This document shows, in pieces, positions 15,503-23,688 of a stretch of DNA of 64,000 nucleotides. Positions within the stretch are counted from its first letter, which is position 1, and each line of letters starts with the position of its first letter. Position numbers and translations under genes: made by a program. Source of the DNA: Castellaniella sp049650445 (lineage in GTDB: Bacteria; Pseudomonadota; Gammaproteobacteria; Burkholderiales; Burkholderiaceae_B); NCBI RefSeq assembly GCF_049650445.1, contig NZ_JBASAD010000038.1:1-64000 (forward strand), in the 5' to 3' direction. The notes beneath the pieces are model-generated. The model was not told the DNA's origin, searched no databases, and worked only from the letters and a program-made list of their open reading frames with translations.

Positions 15503-16318
15503 ATGGACTTGAACAGCGATCTCGGTGAAAGTTTCGGCGCCTGGCGCATGGGCGATGACGCCGCCATGCTGGACATCGTCACCAGCGCCAACGTGGCTTG
15601 CGGCTTCCATGCCGGGGACCCGGCCGGCATGCTCGACACGCTGCGCGCGGCCGCCGCGCGCGGCGTGGCCGTCGGCGCGCACGTGGCCTATCCCGACCTG
15701 GCCGGCTTCGGCCGGCGCAATATGGACCCCAGCAGTCGCGAGTTGGTGGCCGACGTCATCTACCAGATCGGCGCCCTGCGGGGCCTGGCTGCGGCCGCCG
15801 GCACCCGGGTCACTTACGTCAAACCGCATGGCGCCCTGTACAACACGATCGCGCACGACCCGCGCCAGGCGGGGGACGTCATCACCGCCCTGCTGGAACT
15901 GGACGCGGATCTGGTCCTGATGGCGCTGGCCGGTTCGCCGCTGCTGGACTGGGCGCGCGAGCGCGGTCTGCAGGTGGTGGCCGAGGCCTTTGCCGATCGC
16001 GCCTATACGCCCGGTGGGGCGCTGGTGTCGCGCCGAGAGGCGGGTGCCGTGCTGCACGATCCCGATCAGGTTGCAGACCGCATGCTGGATCTGGTGAGCA
16101 CGGGCACGATCACCGCCATCGACGGCAGCCGTGTGCGCCTGCAGGCCGATTCCATTTGTGTGCACGGCGACAGCCCGGGCGCCGTGGCCATGGCGCGTGC
16201 GGTCCGGCAGCGGCTGGAAGCGGCCGGTGTCGCCCTGACGCCGTTCACGGGGATGAGTCCGGACACAGAGCAGTCCCTGCGGACTGGCCGGTGCCCGACA
16301 TATCCGAGCGGCATATAG
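15503..16318 (+). CDS. pxpA: 5-oxoprolinase subunit A (LamB/YcsF family)
   Basis: The 271-residue protein shows the family hallmarks from its first residues: MDLNSDLGESFGAW with the metal-binding Asp, then SANVACGFHAGDP, GVAVGAHVAYPDL and KPHGALYN. With PxpB and PxpC it hydrolyses ATP and 5-oxo-L-proline to glutamate, removing this toxic cyclisation product or using it as a nutrient. It lies 17 bp upstream of the pxpBC fusion. It is divergent from a GntR regulator with a palindromic operator in the gap. Confidence 0.95.
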   Translation: MDLNSDLGESFGAWRMGDDAAMLDIVTSANVACGFHAGDPAGMLDTLRAAAARGVAVGAHVAYPDLAGFGRRNMDPSSRELVADVIYQIGALRGLAAAAGTRVTYVKPHGALYNTIAHDPRQAGDVITALLELDADLVLMALAGSPLLDWARERGLQVVAEAFADRAYTPGGALVSRREAGAVLHDPDQVADRMLDLVSTGTITAIDGSRVRLQADSICVHGDSPGAVAMARAVRQRLEAAGVALTPFTGMSPDTEQSLRTGRCPTYPSGI

Positions 16319-16335
16319 GCCGCGAGGTGGGCTCC

Positions 16336-18063
16336 ATGATTTCACCCCGCTGCCTGCCCGCCGGTGACGGTGCCGTGCTGGCGGAACTCGGTTCGCTGGA
16401 CGAAACCCTGGCGCTGTTCCAGGCGCTGGGCACATGGCCCGCAGGGGTGGAGGACGTGATTCCCGCCGCCCGTACGCTGCTGGTGTTGTGCCAGCCCTCC
16501 GTCCTGTCGGTGCGGGATGTGGCTGTCTGGCTGCAGCGTGTGGCTGCCGGTCTGAACGCGAGGGCCGCAGGCGTACGGACGCCGGAGGCGGGCGTCTCCG
16601 GGCGGCGTGTAGAGATCCCCGTACGCTATGCGGGCGAGGATCTGGAGGAGGTCGCCGCGCTGATCGGCCTGACACGCGCCGAGCTGATAGAGCGTCATAC
16701 CGGCAGCGACTATCTGGGGGCCTTCGCCGGATTTGCGCCGGGCTTCGTCTATCTGGCGGGCGGCGATCCCTGTTTCCACGGGGTGCCCCGGCGGCCTGCG
16801 CCGCGCGTGCGCGTGCCGGGGGGCTCGGTGGCCGTGGCCGGAGATTTCAGCGCCATCTATCCGTCTGACAGCCCGGGCGGCTGGCAGTTGCTGGGCGAGA
16901 CGCCCTGGCACATGTGGGACATGGATCGGACCGAGCCCGCGCTGGTGCAGCCGGGTTTCCGGGTCCGTTTCCGCGATCTGGAGGCGCCCGGGGCCGTGTA
17001 CAGCCTGTGCGCCACCGAAGGCGCGTCCAGGACGCCATCGCCGGCTTCCCCCCCCGCGCCTGATGTGTCGGCCGCGTCCGGCCCGTCAGCGGCTTCTCAC
17101 ACACCTGCCGTGCCGGCCGCGGCTGGGGCACCCGTCGTCTCGGCGGTCTGCGAGGTGCTGGACGTGGGCCTGCAGACCTTGCTTCAGGACGAAGGCCGGC
17201 CCGGTCTGACGCGCCTGGGGGTGTCCCGTTCCGGGGCGCTCGATCGTGGATCGATGCGCCGGGCCAATCGGCTGGTGGGCAATCCGGATGGCTTGCCGGT
17301 GCTGGAGCATGTGCTGGGCGGTTTGCGGTTGGTCTGTCATGGCCGTGCGGTGGTCGCGGTGAGCGGCGCGACGGCGCCGGTGGTGGTGACTGCGGCGTCG
17401 GGCATGCGTCTGCCTGCGGCGGCCGGGCACCCCATCGTGCTGCACGAGGGCGACGAATTGCGGATCGGCCGGGTCCGTGCCGGCGTGCGCTGCTACGTCG
17501 CCGTGCGCGGCGGCTGGGCGGCGCAACCCGTTCTGGGCAGTTGTGCCACCGACGTGCTGGCCGGCCTGGGGCCGGCCCCCCTGAAAAGAGGCGACCGGCT
17601 CGCCATCGGCCATCCTTCTTCGTACGGCGAAAATGCCGCAGCCGAAAGCGCCGCAGCCGAACTGCCTCGTGCGGGAGACCAGGTGGTGTTCGACGTGATT
17701 CCCGGCCCGCGCGACGACTGGTTCGATGCGGATGCCCTGGAGCGGCTCCTGTCTCAGGACTGGAGCGTGACGCCGCAGTCCAACCGGGTCGGCATGCGGC
17801 TGGCGGGTGCCGAGCCTCTGGTGCGCGCCCGCCAGGGGGAATTGCCCAGCGAAGGGACCGTCGCGGGCGCCCTGCAGGTGCCGCCGAACGGGCAGCCTGT
17901 CCTGTTCCTGGCCGATCATCCGCTGACCGGCGGATACCCTGTCATTGCCGTGGTGGCGGTCGGGCAACTGGACCGTTTGGCGCAGGTGCCGGTCGGCACG
18001 CGCCTGCGCTTCCGGCGCGCACCGTCCCCGCTGCCTGGAGGCTTGGACATGGGTCACGGGTAG
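16336..18063 (+). CDS. pxpBC: 5-oxoprolinase subunit B-subunit C fusion (KipI-KipA type)
   Basis: The 575-residue protein joins two usual subunits. Residues 1 to about 218 are PxpB/KipI (allophanate hydrolase subunit 1), with the GDGAVLAELG N-terminus and the GFAPGFVYLAG and PRVRVPGGSVAVAG motifs. An Ala/Pro/Ser-rich linker follows (about 219-270). Residues 271-575 are PxpC/KipA (subunit 2), with LQTLLQDEGRPGLTRLGVSRSGALD and the SNRVGMRLAG motif. Fusion fixes a 1:1 ratio of the two parts. The linker is low-complexity and probably flexible. The start at 16336 lies 17 bp after pxpA. Confidence 0.93.
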   Translation: MISPRCLPAGDGAVLAELGSLDETLALFQALGTWPAGVEDVIPAARTLLVLCQPSVLSVRDVAVWLQRVAAGLNARAAGVRTPEAGVSGRRVEIPVRYAGEDLEEVAALIGLTRAELIERHTGSDYLGAFAGFAPGFVYLAGGDPCFHGVPRRPAPRVRVPGGSVAVAGDFSAIYPSDSPGGWQLLGETPWHMWDMDRTEPALVQPGFRVRFRDLEAPGAVYSLCATEGASRTPSPASPPAPDVSAASGPSAASHTPAVPAAAGAPVVSAVCEVLDVGLQTLLQDEGRPGLTRLGVSRSGALDRGSMRRANRLVGNPDGLPVLEHVLGGLRLVCHGRAVVAVSGATAPVVVTAASGMRLPAAAGHPIVLHEGDELRIGRVRAGVRCYVAVRGGWAAQPVLGSCATDVLAGLGPAPLKRGDRLAIGHPSSYGENAAAESAAAELPRAGDQVVFDVIPGPRDDWFDADALERLLSQDWSVTPQSNRVGMRLAGAEPLVRARQGELPSEGTVAGALQVPPNGQPVLFLADHPLTGGYPVIAVVAVGQLDRLAQVPVGTRLRFRRAPSPLPGGLDMGHG

Positions 18064-18131
18064 TAGTCCCGATTGTTCATGCGTCGCGCCCATCGCTATC
18101 ATGGATCGCGACGGCATGGACAGGAAGCCCG

Positions 18132-18746
18132 ATGCTCATCAAGCAGATTTCTCGTCGGCGGTTCCTCCAGACCGGGCTGTGCGGCCTGGCTGCGGGGGCC
18201 GGGCTGGGCCTGCCGCTGTTGCGTGAATCGTCTTCGGCCTGGGCCTTGACCTATATACGCCCGCCGGGGGCACTCGATGCCGCAGCCTTCGATGCGGCCT
18301 GCATCCGCTGTGGCCTCTGCGTCGAGGCCTGTCCATACGACACCCTGCGCCTGTTCGGATTCGATGGTTCGACACAGGGCGGCACGCCTTATTTCGTGGC
18401 GCGCGAAGTCCCCTGCGAAATGTGCACTGACATCCCCTGCCTGCACGCCTGCCCCACCGGGGCGCTCGATCCGGGGCTGAAGGCGATCGGCGACGCCGAC
18501 ATGGGGGTGGCCGTCCTCAGCCATCCGGGGCTGTGCAACAGCTATGTCGGCAATTCCTTCTGTGACAGTTGTGTGCGCGCCTGTCCGCTGCAGGGCCAGG
18601 CCATTTCATTGGCGGTCGGACCCACATCCATGGGAGGCCTGTTCACGCCTGTCGTCGACCCCGATGTCTGCACCGGATGTGGCAAGTGCGAACATGCGTG
18701 CATCGCCCCGTCGGCCGCCATTCGGGTGATTCCCCGCCATGCCTGA
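18132..18746 (+). CDS. napG: NapG-type periplasmic ferredoxin (MauM/NapG family)
   Basis: The 204-residue protein starts with a Tat signal (SRRRFLQTG, about residues 7-15). It carries four [4Fe-4S] cysteine motifs: CIRCGLCVEACP, CEMCTDIPCLHACP, CDSCVRACP and CTGCGKCEHAC. NapG passes electrons from the membrane protein NapH toward periplasmic nitrate reductase; close relatives serve nitrous oxide reductase in some bacteria. It overlaps napH by 8 bp. It lies 68 bp after pxpBC on the same strand, and no napDABC genes are nearby. The N-terminal frame extends far upstream, but the Tat motif fixes the start. Confidence 0.88.
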   Translation: MLIKQISRRRFLQTGLCGLAAGAGLGLPLLRESSSAWALTYIRPPGALDAAAFDAACIRCGLCVEACPYDTLRLFGFDGSTQGGTPYFVAREVPCEMCTDIPCLHACPTGALDPGLKAIGDADMGVAVLSHPGLCNSYVGNSFCDSCVRACPLQGQAISLAVGPTSMGGLFTPVVDPDVCTGCGKCEHACIAPSAAIRVIPRHA

Positions 18747-19575
18747 GAAAAACCGCTACCTGTGGCTCCGGCGCGTCTGTCAGGGCCTGATTCTGACGGC
18801 CTTCACGCTCGGTTCCTGGATGGGCCTGCCGCTGGCCCAGGGCACGCTGGCCAGCAGTGTCTGGTTCGGGCGCGTGCCTTTGTCCGATCCCTTCGTGCTG
18901 CTGCAGAGTGCGGCGGCAGGGCATTCGCCCGGTGGCAGCGCCCTCTGGGGCGGGTTCATCGTGCTGGTGGGCTATGCGCTGGTGGGCGGGCGCGGTTTTT
19001 GCGGCTGGGTCTGCCCCATCAATCTGGTGACCGACGCGGCCCAGGGGTTGCGCCGTGCCCTGGGCTGGCGCAAGGCCAGGATGCTGCGGATCGACAAGCG
19101 GCTGCGCTACGGGATTCTGGTCCTGGGCGTGCTGGGCAGCGCCGTGGGGGGGCTGGCGCTCTGGGAACTGGTCAATCCGATCAATCTGCTCATGCGTGCG
19201 CTGGTCTTCGGCCTGTGGCTGGGCGGGATCATGGCCGCACTGGCGATCTTTCTGTTCGACTTTCTCGTGTTGTCCAACGGCTGGTGCGGGCATGTCTGCC
19301 CGGTCGGGGCCTTTTATGGCGCCTTGGGCCGGTACAGCGTGGTGCAGGTAGCCGCCGTGCGGCGCGAAGCGTGCAACGATTGTGGCGATTGCTTCACTTA
19401 TTGTCCGGAGCCGCAGGTGATCAGCCCGGCGCTGCGGGCCATCGATGGGCATGGCGTGCGGATCGACGACATCGATTGCCTGCGTTGCGGACGCTGCATC
19501 GATGTCTGCGAGCAGCGGGTCTTTCAGTTTTCAGTCGTTGGTCGGGGGACGTCCGGCGTCGGGGTAAAAGGGTAA
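18739..19575 (+). CDS. napH: NapH-type quinol dehydrogenase membrane component
   Basis: The 278-residue protein has four membrane helices and two CxxxCP motifs (CGWVCPINLV and CGHVCPVGAF) like NosR and RdxA/CcoG. Two cytoplasmic or periplasmic 4Fe-4S clusters follow in CNDCGDCFTYCPEPQ and CLRCGRCIDVCE. It oxidises quinol and hands electrons to NapG. The C-terminus ends soon after the last cluster, as in the family. Within the window its only candidate customers are the nos genes 3 kb away. Confidence 0.88.
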   Translation: MPEKNRYLWLRRVCQGLILTAFTLGSWMGLPLAQGTLASSVWFGRVPLSDPFVLLQSAAAGHSPGGSALWGGFIVLVGYALVGGRGFCGWVCPINLVTDAAQGLRRALGWRKARMLRIDKRLRYGILVLGVLGSAVGGLALWELVNPINLLMRALVFGLWLGGIMAALAIFLFDFLVLSNGWCGHVCPVGAFYGALGRYSVVQVAAVRREACNDCGDCFTYCPEPQVISPALRAIDGHGVRIDDIDCLRCGRCIDVCEQRVFQFSVVGRGTSGVGVKG

Positions 19576-19599
19576 AGAACTGGGTATTCTGGCCGTAGA
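19573..19599 (+). promoter_or_regulatory. Possible sigma-28 (FliA) promoter
   Basis: TAAAGAAC, 11 bases, then GCCGTAGA resembles the flagellar sigma-28 consensus TAAAGTTT-N11-GCCGATAA, with the strict spacing kept. It ends 62 bp before the FlxA-like gene, a family that is FliA-dependent in E. coli. The match is partial (5 of 8 in each box). Confidence 0.4.
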
Positions 19600-19619
19600 C
19601 CTCGTTATAAGGGTACACC

Positions 19620-19661
19620 GGCGTCATCTCGTCCGCCGAAACCCTATGACGGGATGACGCC
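19620..19661 (+). repeat. 9-bp inverted repeat ending at the start codon of the FlxA-like gene
   Basis: GGCGTCATC at 19620-19628 is perfectly complementary to GATGACGCC at 19653-19661, which directly precedes the ATG. The loop is 24 nt. In the mRNA the stem would include the purine-rich GGGATGA ribosome-binding region. Confidence 0.45.
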
Positions 19662-20141
19662 ATGAACCCCCTCGATCCACTTGCTTTCTTTTTACCGCCA
19701 CCCATCGGTTCCGCTGCTGCCGGCAGCAAAACCTCTGCACTCGGGACTCCCGCCTCGGATACGGCCCCCTCGTCCAAGTCATCGATTTCCGACCTGGGAC
19801 GGGCGCTGGCCGAAATGTCCACCAAAACGTCGGCGAGCGCTTCGAGGCGTCATCAGGATATCGACGACAGCGATCTGCCCGACGCGGTCAAGAATCTGCT
19901 GCGGATGATTCGTGAACTGCGGGAACGGCTGGCTGAATTGGCGCGCGAGTTGCAGGAGGTCCAGGCTGACCGGAACATGGATCCCGAGGTCAAGCGCAAC
20001 CGCCTGCTGCAGCTTCAGGCGCAGATGAGCGCCTTGAACGGTGCGATGATGATGGCCTCCCGGAAACTCACCAGCCTGATGCGGGACATGAAGCTGGACA
20101 AGGCGCAGCAGATGAGCGCCGCGCAACTGGCGCTGAAGTAA
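19662..20141 (+). CDS. FlxA-like coiled-coil protein
   Basis: The 159-residue protein has a Pro/Ser/Ala-rich disordered N-terminal half (about residues 1-60). A charged heptad region follows (about 70-150) with LRMIRELRERLAELARELQE and then RLLQLQAQMSALNGAMMM, the LQAQI..L-type pattern of the FlxA family. It has no signal peptide or membrane segment. FlxA-like proteins are flagellar-regulon members of unknown biochemical role. The promoter-like element at 19573-19599 supports this reading. The assignment rests on a repetitive coiled-coil pattern and is moderate. Confidence 0.6.
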   Translation: MNPLDPLAFFLPPPIGSAAAGSKTSALGTPASDTAPSSKSSISDLGRALAEMSTKTSASASRRHQDIDDSDLPDAVKNLLRMIRELRERLAELARELQEVQADRNMDPEVKRNRLLQLQAQMSALNGAMMMASRKLTSLMRDMKLDKAQQMSAAQLALK

Positions 20142-20178
20142 CCGCCTCCCGGACGGATGGCTCGATGGGCGGCAGGCC

Positions 20179-21120
20179 CTAGGATGCCTCGGTCGCCAGC
20201 GTCTGCGCGCCGCTGTTGCGGCGCCATTCGATGAGCCCGATCGTGATGCCGCTGCCGCAGATGATGGCGATGCCCAGCCAGGAAACCAGGTCGGGGAATT
20301 GCCCCCAGATCAGCCAGCCGAGGACCGCAGCGCTGACGATCTGGAAATAGACGAAGGGGGCCAGCAGCGAGGCAGAGGCCTGTCGATAGGCCTGGATCAG
20401 CAGGAAATGCCCCAGGCAGCCCCAGAACCCCGTGCCCAGGAGCACCAGCCATCCGAGTGCGGACAAGCGCTCGGGCAGCTCGACGAGCTCCTGCCAGTGA
20501 AAGGGTAGCGCCAGCACTGTGACCGCACTGCCCACGGCGCCGCTCCAGATCAGGGTCGTATAGGGATCGTCGACCGCCACCTGGCGCGACGAAATGTGCT
20601 GCACGGCCAGGGCACAGGCCGTCAGCAGCCCGAACATCGTCCCCACGGGGTCCAGCCCCGCGTCTGGCCGGACCACCACCAGCACCCCCAGCAGTCCGAA
20701 GCCGGCCGCGACCCAGCGGGACAGAAAGAGCGGTTCCTTGAGGACCCAGGGCGCGACCGACAGCACGATCAGAGGCGCCAGGAAGTTGATCGCGGTGGTC
20801 TGGCTCAGGGGCAGATAGCTTGCCGCCGTGAGGAACAGCATGGTGGCAGCCAGCATGGACAGGCCGCGCACCATCTGCGCTTTCGGCCGCCGGCAACGCA
20901 GAATGCCCCATCCCCGGGACGGAATGACCACGACCATGGCCAGCGCCATGTGCACGCCGTAGCGCACCAGACACACGACGAGCAGCGACACACCGACATC
21001 GACGCCCATCAGATATTTGCCGCTGGCGTCCAGTCCCGACAGCGCCCACATGGACGTGATCAGCAAGAAGACGCCCGACAGGGTCTGGCGGGCGGGGGGG
21101 CCTGCGGGGGATGGCGGCAC
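20179..21120 (-). CDS. DMT-superfamily (EamA) transporter
   Basis: The 313-residue protein has ten hydrophobic segments forming two EamA repeats; the first includes LPLSQTTAINFLAPLIV and the second WLVLLGTGFWGCLGHFLLIQAYRQA. Such RhaT/YdcZ-type proteins export amino acids, nucleosides or other metabolites through the inner membrane. The start at 21120 gives a short Pro-rich cytoplasmic leader before the first helix. It lies downstream of the broken SDR gene on the same strand. The substrate is unknown. Confidence 0.88.
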   Translation of the reverse strand: MPPSPAGPPARQTLSGVFLLITSMWALSGLDASGKYLMGVDVGVSLLVVCLVRYGVHMALAMVVVIPSRGWGILRCRRPKAQMVRGLSMLAATMLFLTAASYLPLSQTTAINFLAPLIVLSVAPWVLKEPLFLSRWVAAGFGLLGVLVVVRPDAGLDPVGTMFGLLTACALAVQHISSRQVAVDDPYTTLIWSGAVGSAVTVLALPFHWQELVELPERLSALGWLVLLGTGFWGCLGHFLLIQAYRQASASLLAPFVYFQIVSAAVLGWLIWGQFPDLVSWLGIAIICGSGITIGLIEWRRNSGAQTLATEAS

Positions 21121-21223
21121 GGGCGTCTCGGACGTGGTGGAAACCCTTACTATAGGGCATTCCAGCGAGGAGGGTCGCTGTGTTCGGGGGCTTGTCCTCC
21201 GTGTCCTGGTACCCGTCCCGGGC

Positions 21224-21421
21224 TTATTTGCTCGTATGGCCGCCGGCAGCCTTCAGTGCAGCGACGGTGGCATCGGCGTCGGTGCGGGAGGACGCGCTGT
21301 TGTAGTGGATGGCAATCGCTTTGGCCCCCTGGGCGGCCAGGTCGCGGGCGATCAGACCGCCCAGGTTCTTGGCGCCGCCAGCGATGAGGACCGTCTTGCC
21401 TTGAATGCTGTGTCGGGACAT
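21224..21421 (-). pseudogene. Truncated short-chain dehydrogenase/reductase (SDR)
   Basis: The 65-codon frame starts as a normal SDR: GKTVLIAGGAKNLGGLIARDL is the TGxxxGxG nucleotide-binding motif (here AGGAKNLGG), and the following strand ends with HYNSAS, as in NADP-preferring members. Homology stops after KAAGG, four codons later there is a stop, and the catalytic Tyr-x-x-x-Lys part is missing. The next gene begins 100 bp away, so most of the gene has been deleted. It is divergent from a LysR gene, a typical SDR-regulator pair. Confidence 0.75.
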
Positions 21422-21536
21422 GGGGAAGTTTCCTTGCGTGCGAGGGGAGAACGTTTTTGACTGTATTCGTAAATGGAATGTGGATAAATCTGTTTTTTAT
21501 TTATAGACTGTACAGAAATGATGACCAATAAGAGAC

Positions 21537-22448
21537 ATGGATCGCATCGATCAACTTCGCATGTTCATTCGGGTCGCGCATAGCGGCGGATTCACAGCGG
21601 CTGCGGGACAACTGGGCGTGCCCCGGCCGACCGTTTCTCTGGCCATTCAGCGACTGGAAGCTTCCCTGGGGGTGCGGCTGTTCGATCGGACGACGCGCCG
21701 GGTCAGCCTGACCCGGGATGGCGAGGCTTTGCTTGAGCGTGCCGCTGCCCTGGTAGCCGACAGCGAAGAGCTGGAACAATTGTTCCGGCCCCGGGGCCGG
21801 GCATTGACGGGCAGCCTGCGTGTGGACTTGCCCAGCCGCCTGGCGCGGCGGCAGGTGGCGCCCGCGCTGCCGGCATTCCTGGCCCTGCACCCCGGTATCG
21901 ACGTCAATCTGGGGTCCAGCGACCGGCTGGTCGATCTGCTGCATGAGGGCATCGATTGTGCGCTGCGTGTCGGTGAACTGCAGGCCAGCAGTCTGGTGGC
22001 CCGACCTCTGGGCGTCTTCAGGCTCATCAATTGCGCCAGTCCCGCCTATCTGGCGCGCCACGGTGTGCCGATGCAGCCCGGCGATCTGTTGCAGCATCAG
22101 GTCGTGTGCTATGCCTCGCAGTCGGGGGGCCGGGCGTCGCGCTGGGAATGGCAGGAAGATGGCCAGACACAGGCCTTGGCGATGCCGGCCCGCGTATCGG
22201 TCAACAATGTCGAAACCTACATCGCCTGCTGCCTGGCTGGTCTGGGCCTGATCCAGATTCCGGCCTTCGACGTGCGCGAACACCTGGAGGCGGGGGAATT
22301 GGTCGAGGTGCTGCCGGACTGGCTGGCCGCGCCGATGCCGGTGCAGCTCGTCTATCCGCATCAGCGCTACCTGTCGCACCGGGTGCGGGTCTTTGGTGAT
22401 TGGCTGGCGGAGGTGCTGGCGCCTTGTCTGGGGGCGGCCAGGCAATAA
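21537..22448 (+). CDS. LysR family transcriptional regulator
   Basis: The protein has 303 residues. The N-terminal helix-turn-helix is MDRIDQLRMFIRVAHSGGF followed by VPRPTVSLAIQRLEASLGVRLFDRTTRRVSLT. The C-terminal periplasmic-binding-like domain is of the CrgA/AphB subgroup (LRVGELQASSLVARPLG, NNVETYIACCLAGLGLIQIP). It is divergent from the SDR stub, which was probably its original target. The gene ends in a strong terminator at 22450-22482. Confidence 0.9.
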   Translation: MDRIDQLRMFIRVAHSGGFTAAAGQLGVPRPTVSLAIQRLEASLGVRLFDRTTRRVSLTRDGEALLERAAALVADSEELEQLFRPRGRALTGSLRVDLPSRLARRQVAPALPAFLALHPGIDVNLGSSDRLVDLLHEGIDCALRVGELQASSLVARPLGVFRLINCASPAYLARHGVPMQPGDLLQHQVVCYASQSGGRASRWEWQEDGQTQALAMPARVSVNNVETYIACCLAGLGLIQIPAFDVREHLEAGELVEVLPDWLAAPMPVQLVYPHQRYLSHRVRVFGDWLAEVLAPCLGAARQ

Positions 22449-22449
22449 A

Positions 22450-22482
22450 AAACCGCCTAGGTTGTTGGCCCCTAGGCGGTTT
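22450..22482 (+). terminator. Intrinsic terminator after lysR
   Basis: A 12-bp perfect stem (AAACCGCCTAGG with CCTAGGCGGTTT) and a 9-nt loop lie directly after the lysR stop, with A-rich and T-rich flanks. It may serve both lysR and the convergent tRNA-Arg gene. Confidence 0.8.
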
Positions 22483-22512
22483 CTTGAGCCTGTTTCGAGA
22501 ACAGGATAATTC

Positions 22513-22589
22513 TGGCGCGGCTGGCAGGATTCGAACCCACGACCCCTTGGTTCGTAGCCAAGTACTCTATCCAACTGAGCTACAGCCGC
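22513..22589 (-). tRNA. tRNA-Arg (anticodon ACG)
   Basis: The 77-nt gene reads from 22589 to 22513. The acceptor stem GCGGCTG pairs with CAGCCGC, followed by discriminator G and an encoded CCA. The anticodon stem CTTGG/CCAAG encloses loop CTACGAA with anticodon ACG (deaminated to ICG), reading CGU, CGC and CGA. The T loop GGTTCGAATC is canonical. A near-consensus promoter lies upstream at 22602-22630. Confidence 0.97.
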
Positions 22590-22601
22590 TAAAGAAGCAG
22601 A

Positions 22602-22630
22602 ATTATAACGTGCTTTTAAAAGCTTGTCAT
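22602..22630 (-). promoter_or_regulatory. Sigma-70 promoter of tRNA-Arg
   Basis: On the minus strand, ATGACA (22630-22625; 5 of 6 to the -35 consensus), a 17-bp spacer and a perfect TATAAT (22607-22602) lie 13 bp before the mature tRNA 5' end. The spacer contains the palindrome GCTTTTAAAAGC. Confidence 0.75.
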
Positions 22631-22642
22631 CTTGCTTCTGGC

Positions 22643-22664
22643 GGTGCTTTTTCAAGCACCTTTT
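22643..22664 (+). terminator. Small hairpin between tRNA-Arg and apbE
   Basis: GGTGCTT and AAGCACC form a 7-bp stem with a TTTC loop followed by TTTT on the plus strand. A second short hairpin (GGCGT/ACGCC) lies at about 22667-22684. They sit just beyond the end of the leftward nos operon and probably help isolate it from the tRNA promoter. Confidence 0.45.
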
Positions 22665-22692
22665 CCGGCGTCGTTACCAACGCCTTTTCCAA

Positions 22693-23688
22693 TTACCCCA
22701 GGCGAATCAGGGTGCCGTCATCCGGCGCCATCAGCCATGCCTGAACTGGAAAGCGCGAAATCATACCACGGATCGTGTCGGCGGGCATCTGGGAAAAGGC
22801 CGTGGACAGCGCATCGGCAGTCGTCGCGTCGGGCGCGCGCACGGTGACGCTGCGCCAGCGCGGTGTCGCCTGGCCGGTGTGCGGATCGAACAGGTGCGTA
22901 TAGCGTCCGCTGGCGTCCAGCGGCGTGCCGTAGCCGCCCGAAGTCGCCAGGGCCTGATTCGACAGGTCGATGGTTTCCAGGATGTGGTCGGGCTTTCGGG
23001 GATCCGCAATGCCGGCGTGCCAGGGACGGCCGGGCTCGGGCGAACCCAGTCCGCGGGCTTCGCCCAGGTCGATCATGGCGTGCTCCAGGCCGTTGGCGCG
23101 CAGCAGTTCGGTCACCCGGTCGGTGATGTAGCCCTGGGCGATGCCGTTCAGGGTCAAGGCCATGCCGGGGCGTTCCAGCACGATGGCGTCAGCCTCGATG
23201 CGGATGGCGCGGTAGTCCACCTTGGCCAGCGCGGCCCGCAGCTCGGCGGGATCGGGGGGCAGCGGCAGGCCGGCGAGCACGCGGGCGGCGTACAGGTCCC
23301 ACAGCGTCTGTACGCTGGGGTCGAACAGGCCGCCGGTCCGATCGCCGAAGGCGATGGCCTGCGACAGCAGGCGGCTCAGGTCCAGCGGCGGCGCGTCCAG
23401 CCGGCCTGCACGGTTCAGTCGCACCAGGGCGCTATCCTCGCGGTACAGGCTGAAGACCTGTTCCAGGCGATGGACTTCGGCCACCGCCATGCGGACCAGC
23501 CGTTCGGCGTGGGCGCGGTCGGGGTGCAGCAGTTGCAATTGCGCGTCGGCGCCCAACGCGACGCCGCGCCAGGTGACGGGCTCCGGCAGGTCGCCCGAGG
23601 TGTTCAGTGCGGCGCGCAGGGAGCCCGGTCCGACCAGGGCGGCGCTGGCGGCCAGGATGCCGAGAAAACGGCGGCGGGGGGTGTTCAT
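22693..23688 (-). CDS. nosX: NosX-type FAD:protein FMN transferase (ApbE family)
   Basis: The 331-residue protein starts with a Tat-type signal (RRRFLGILAAS). It carries the ApbE fold with TLNGIAQGYITDRV as the flavin-binding motif, and a C-terminal TAGPDAMLADALSTAF-like stretch (here APDATTADALSTAFSQMP) that binds Mg. It attaches FMN covalently to a Thr of NosR in the periplasm, which NosR needs in order to supply electrons to NosZ. Its ATG overlaps the nosL stop by 4 bp. It is the last gene of the nos operon. Confidence 0.9.
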   Translation of the reverse strand: MNTPRRRFLGILAASAALVGPGSLRAALNTSGDLPEPVTWRGVALGADAQLQLLHPDRAHAERLVRMAVAEVHRLEQVFSLYREDSALVRLNRAGRLDAPPLDLSRLLSQAIAFGDRTGGLFDPSVQTLWDLYAARVLAGLPLPPDPAELRAALAKVDYRAIRIEADAIVLERPGMALTLNGIAQGYITDRVTELLRANGLEHAMIDLGEARGLGSPEPGRPWHAGIADPRKPDHILETIDLSNQALATSGGYGTPLDASGRYTHLFDPHTGQATPRWRSVTVRAPDATTADALSTAFSQMPADTIRGMISRFPVQAWLMAPDDGTLIRLG

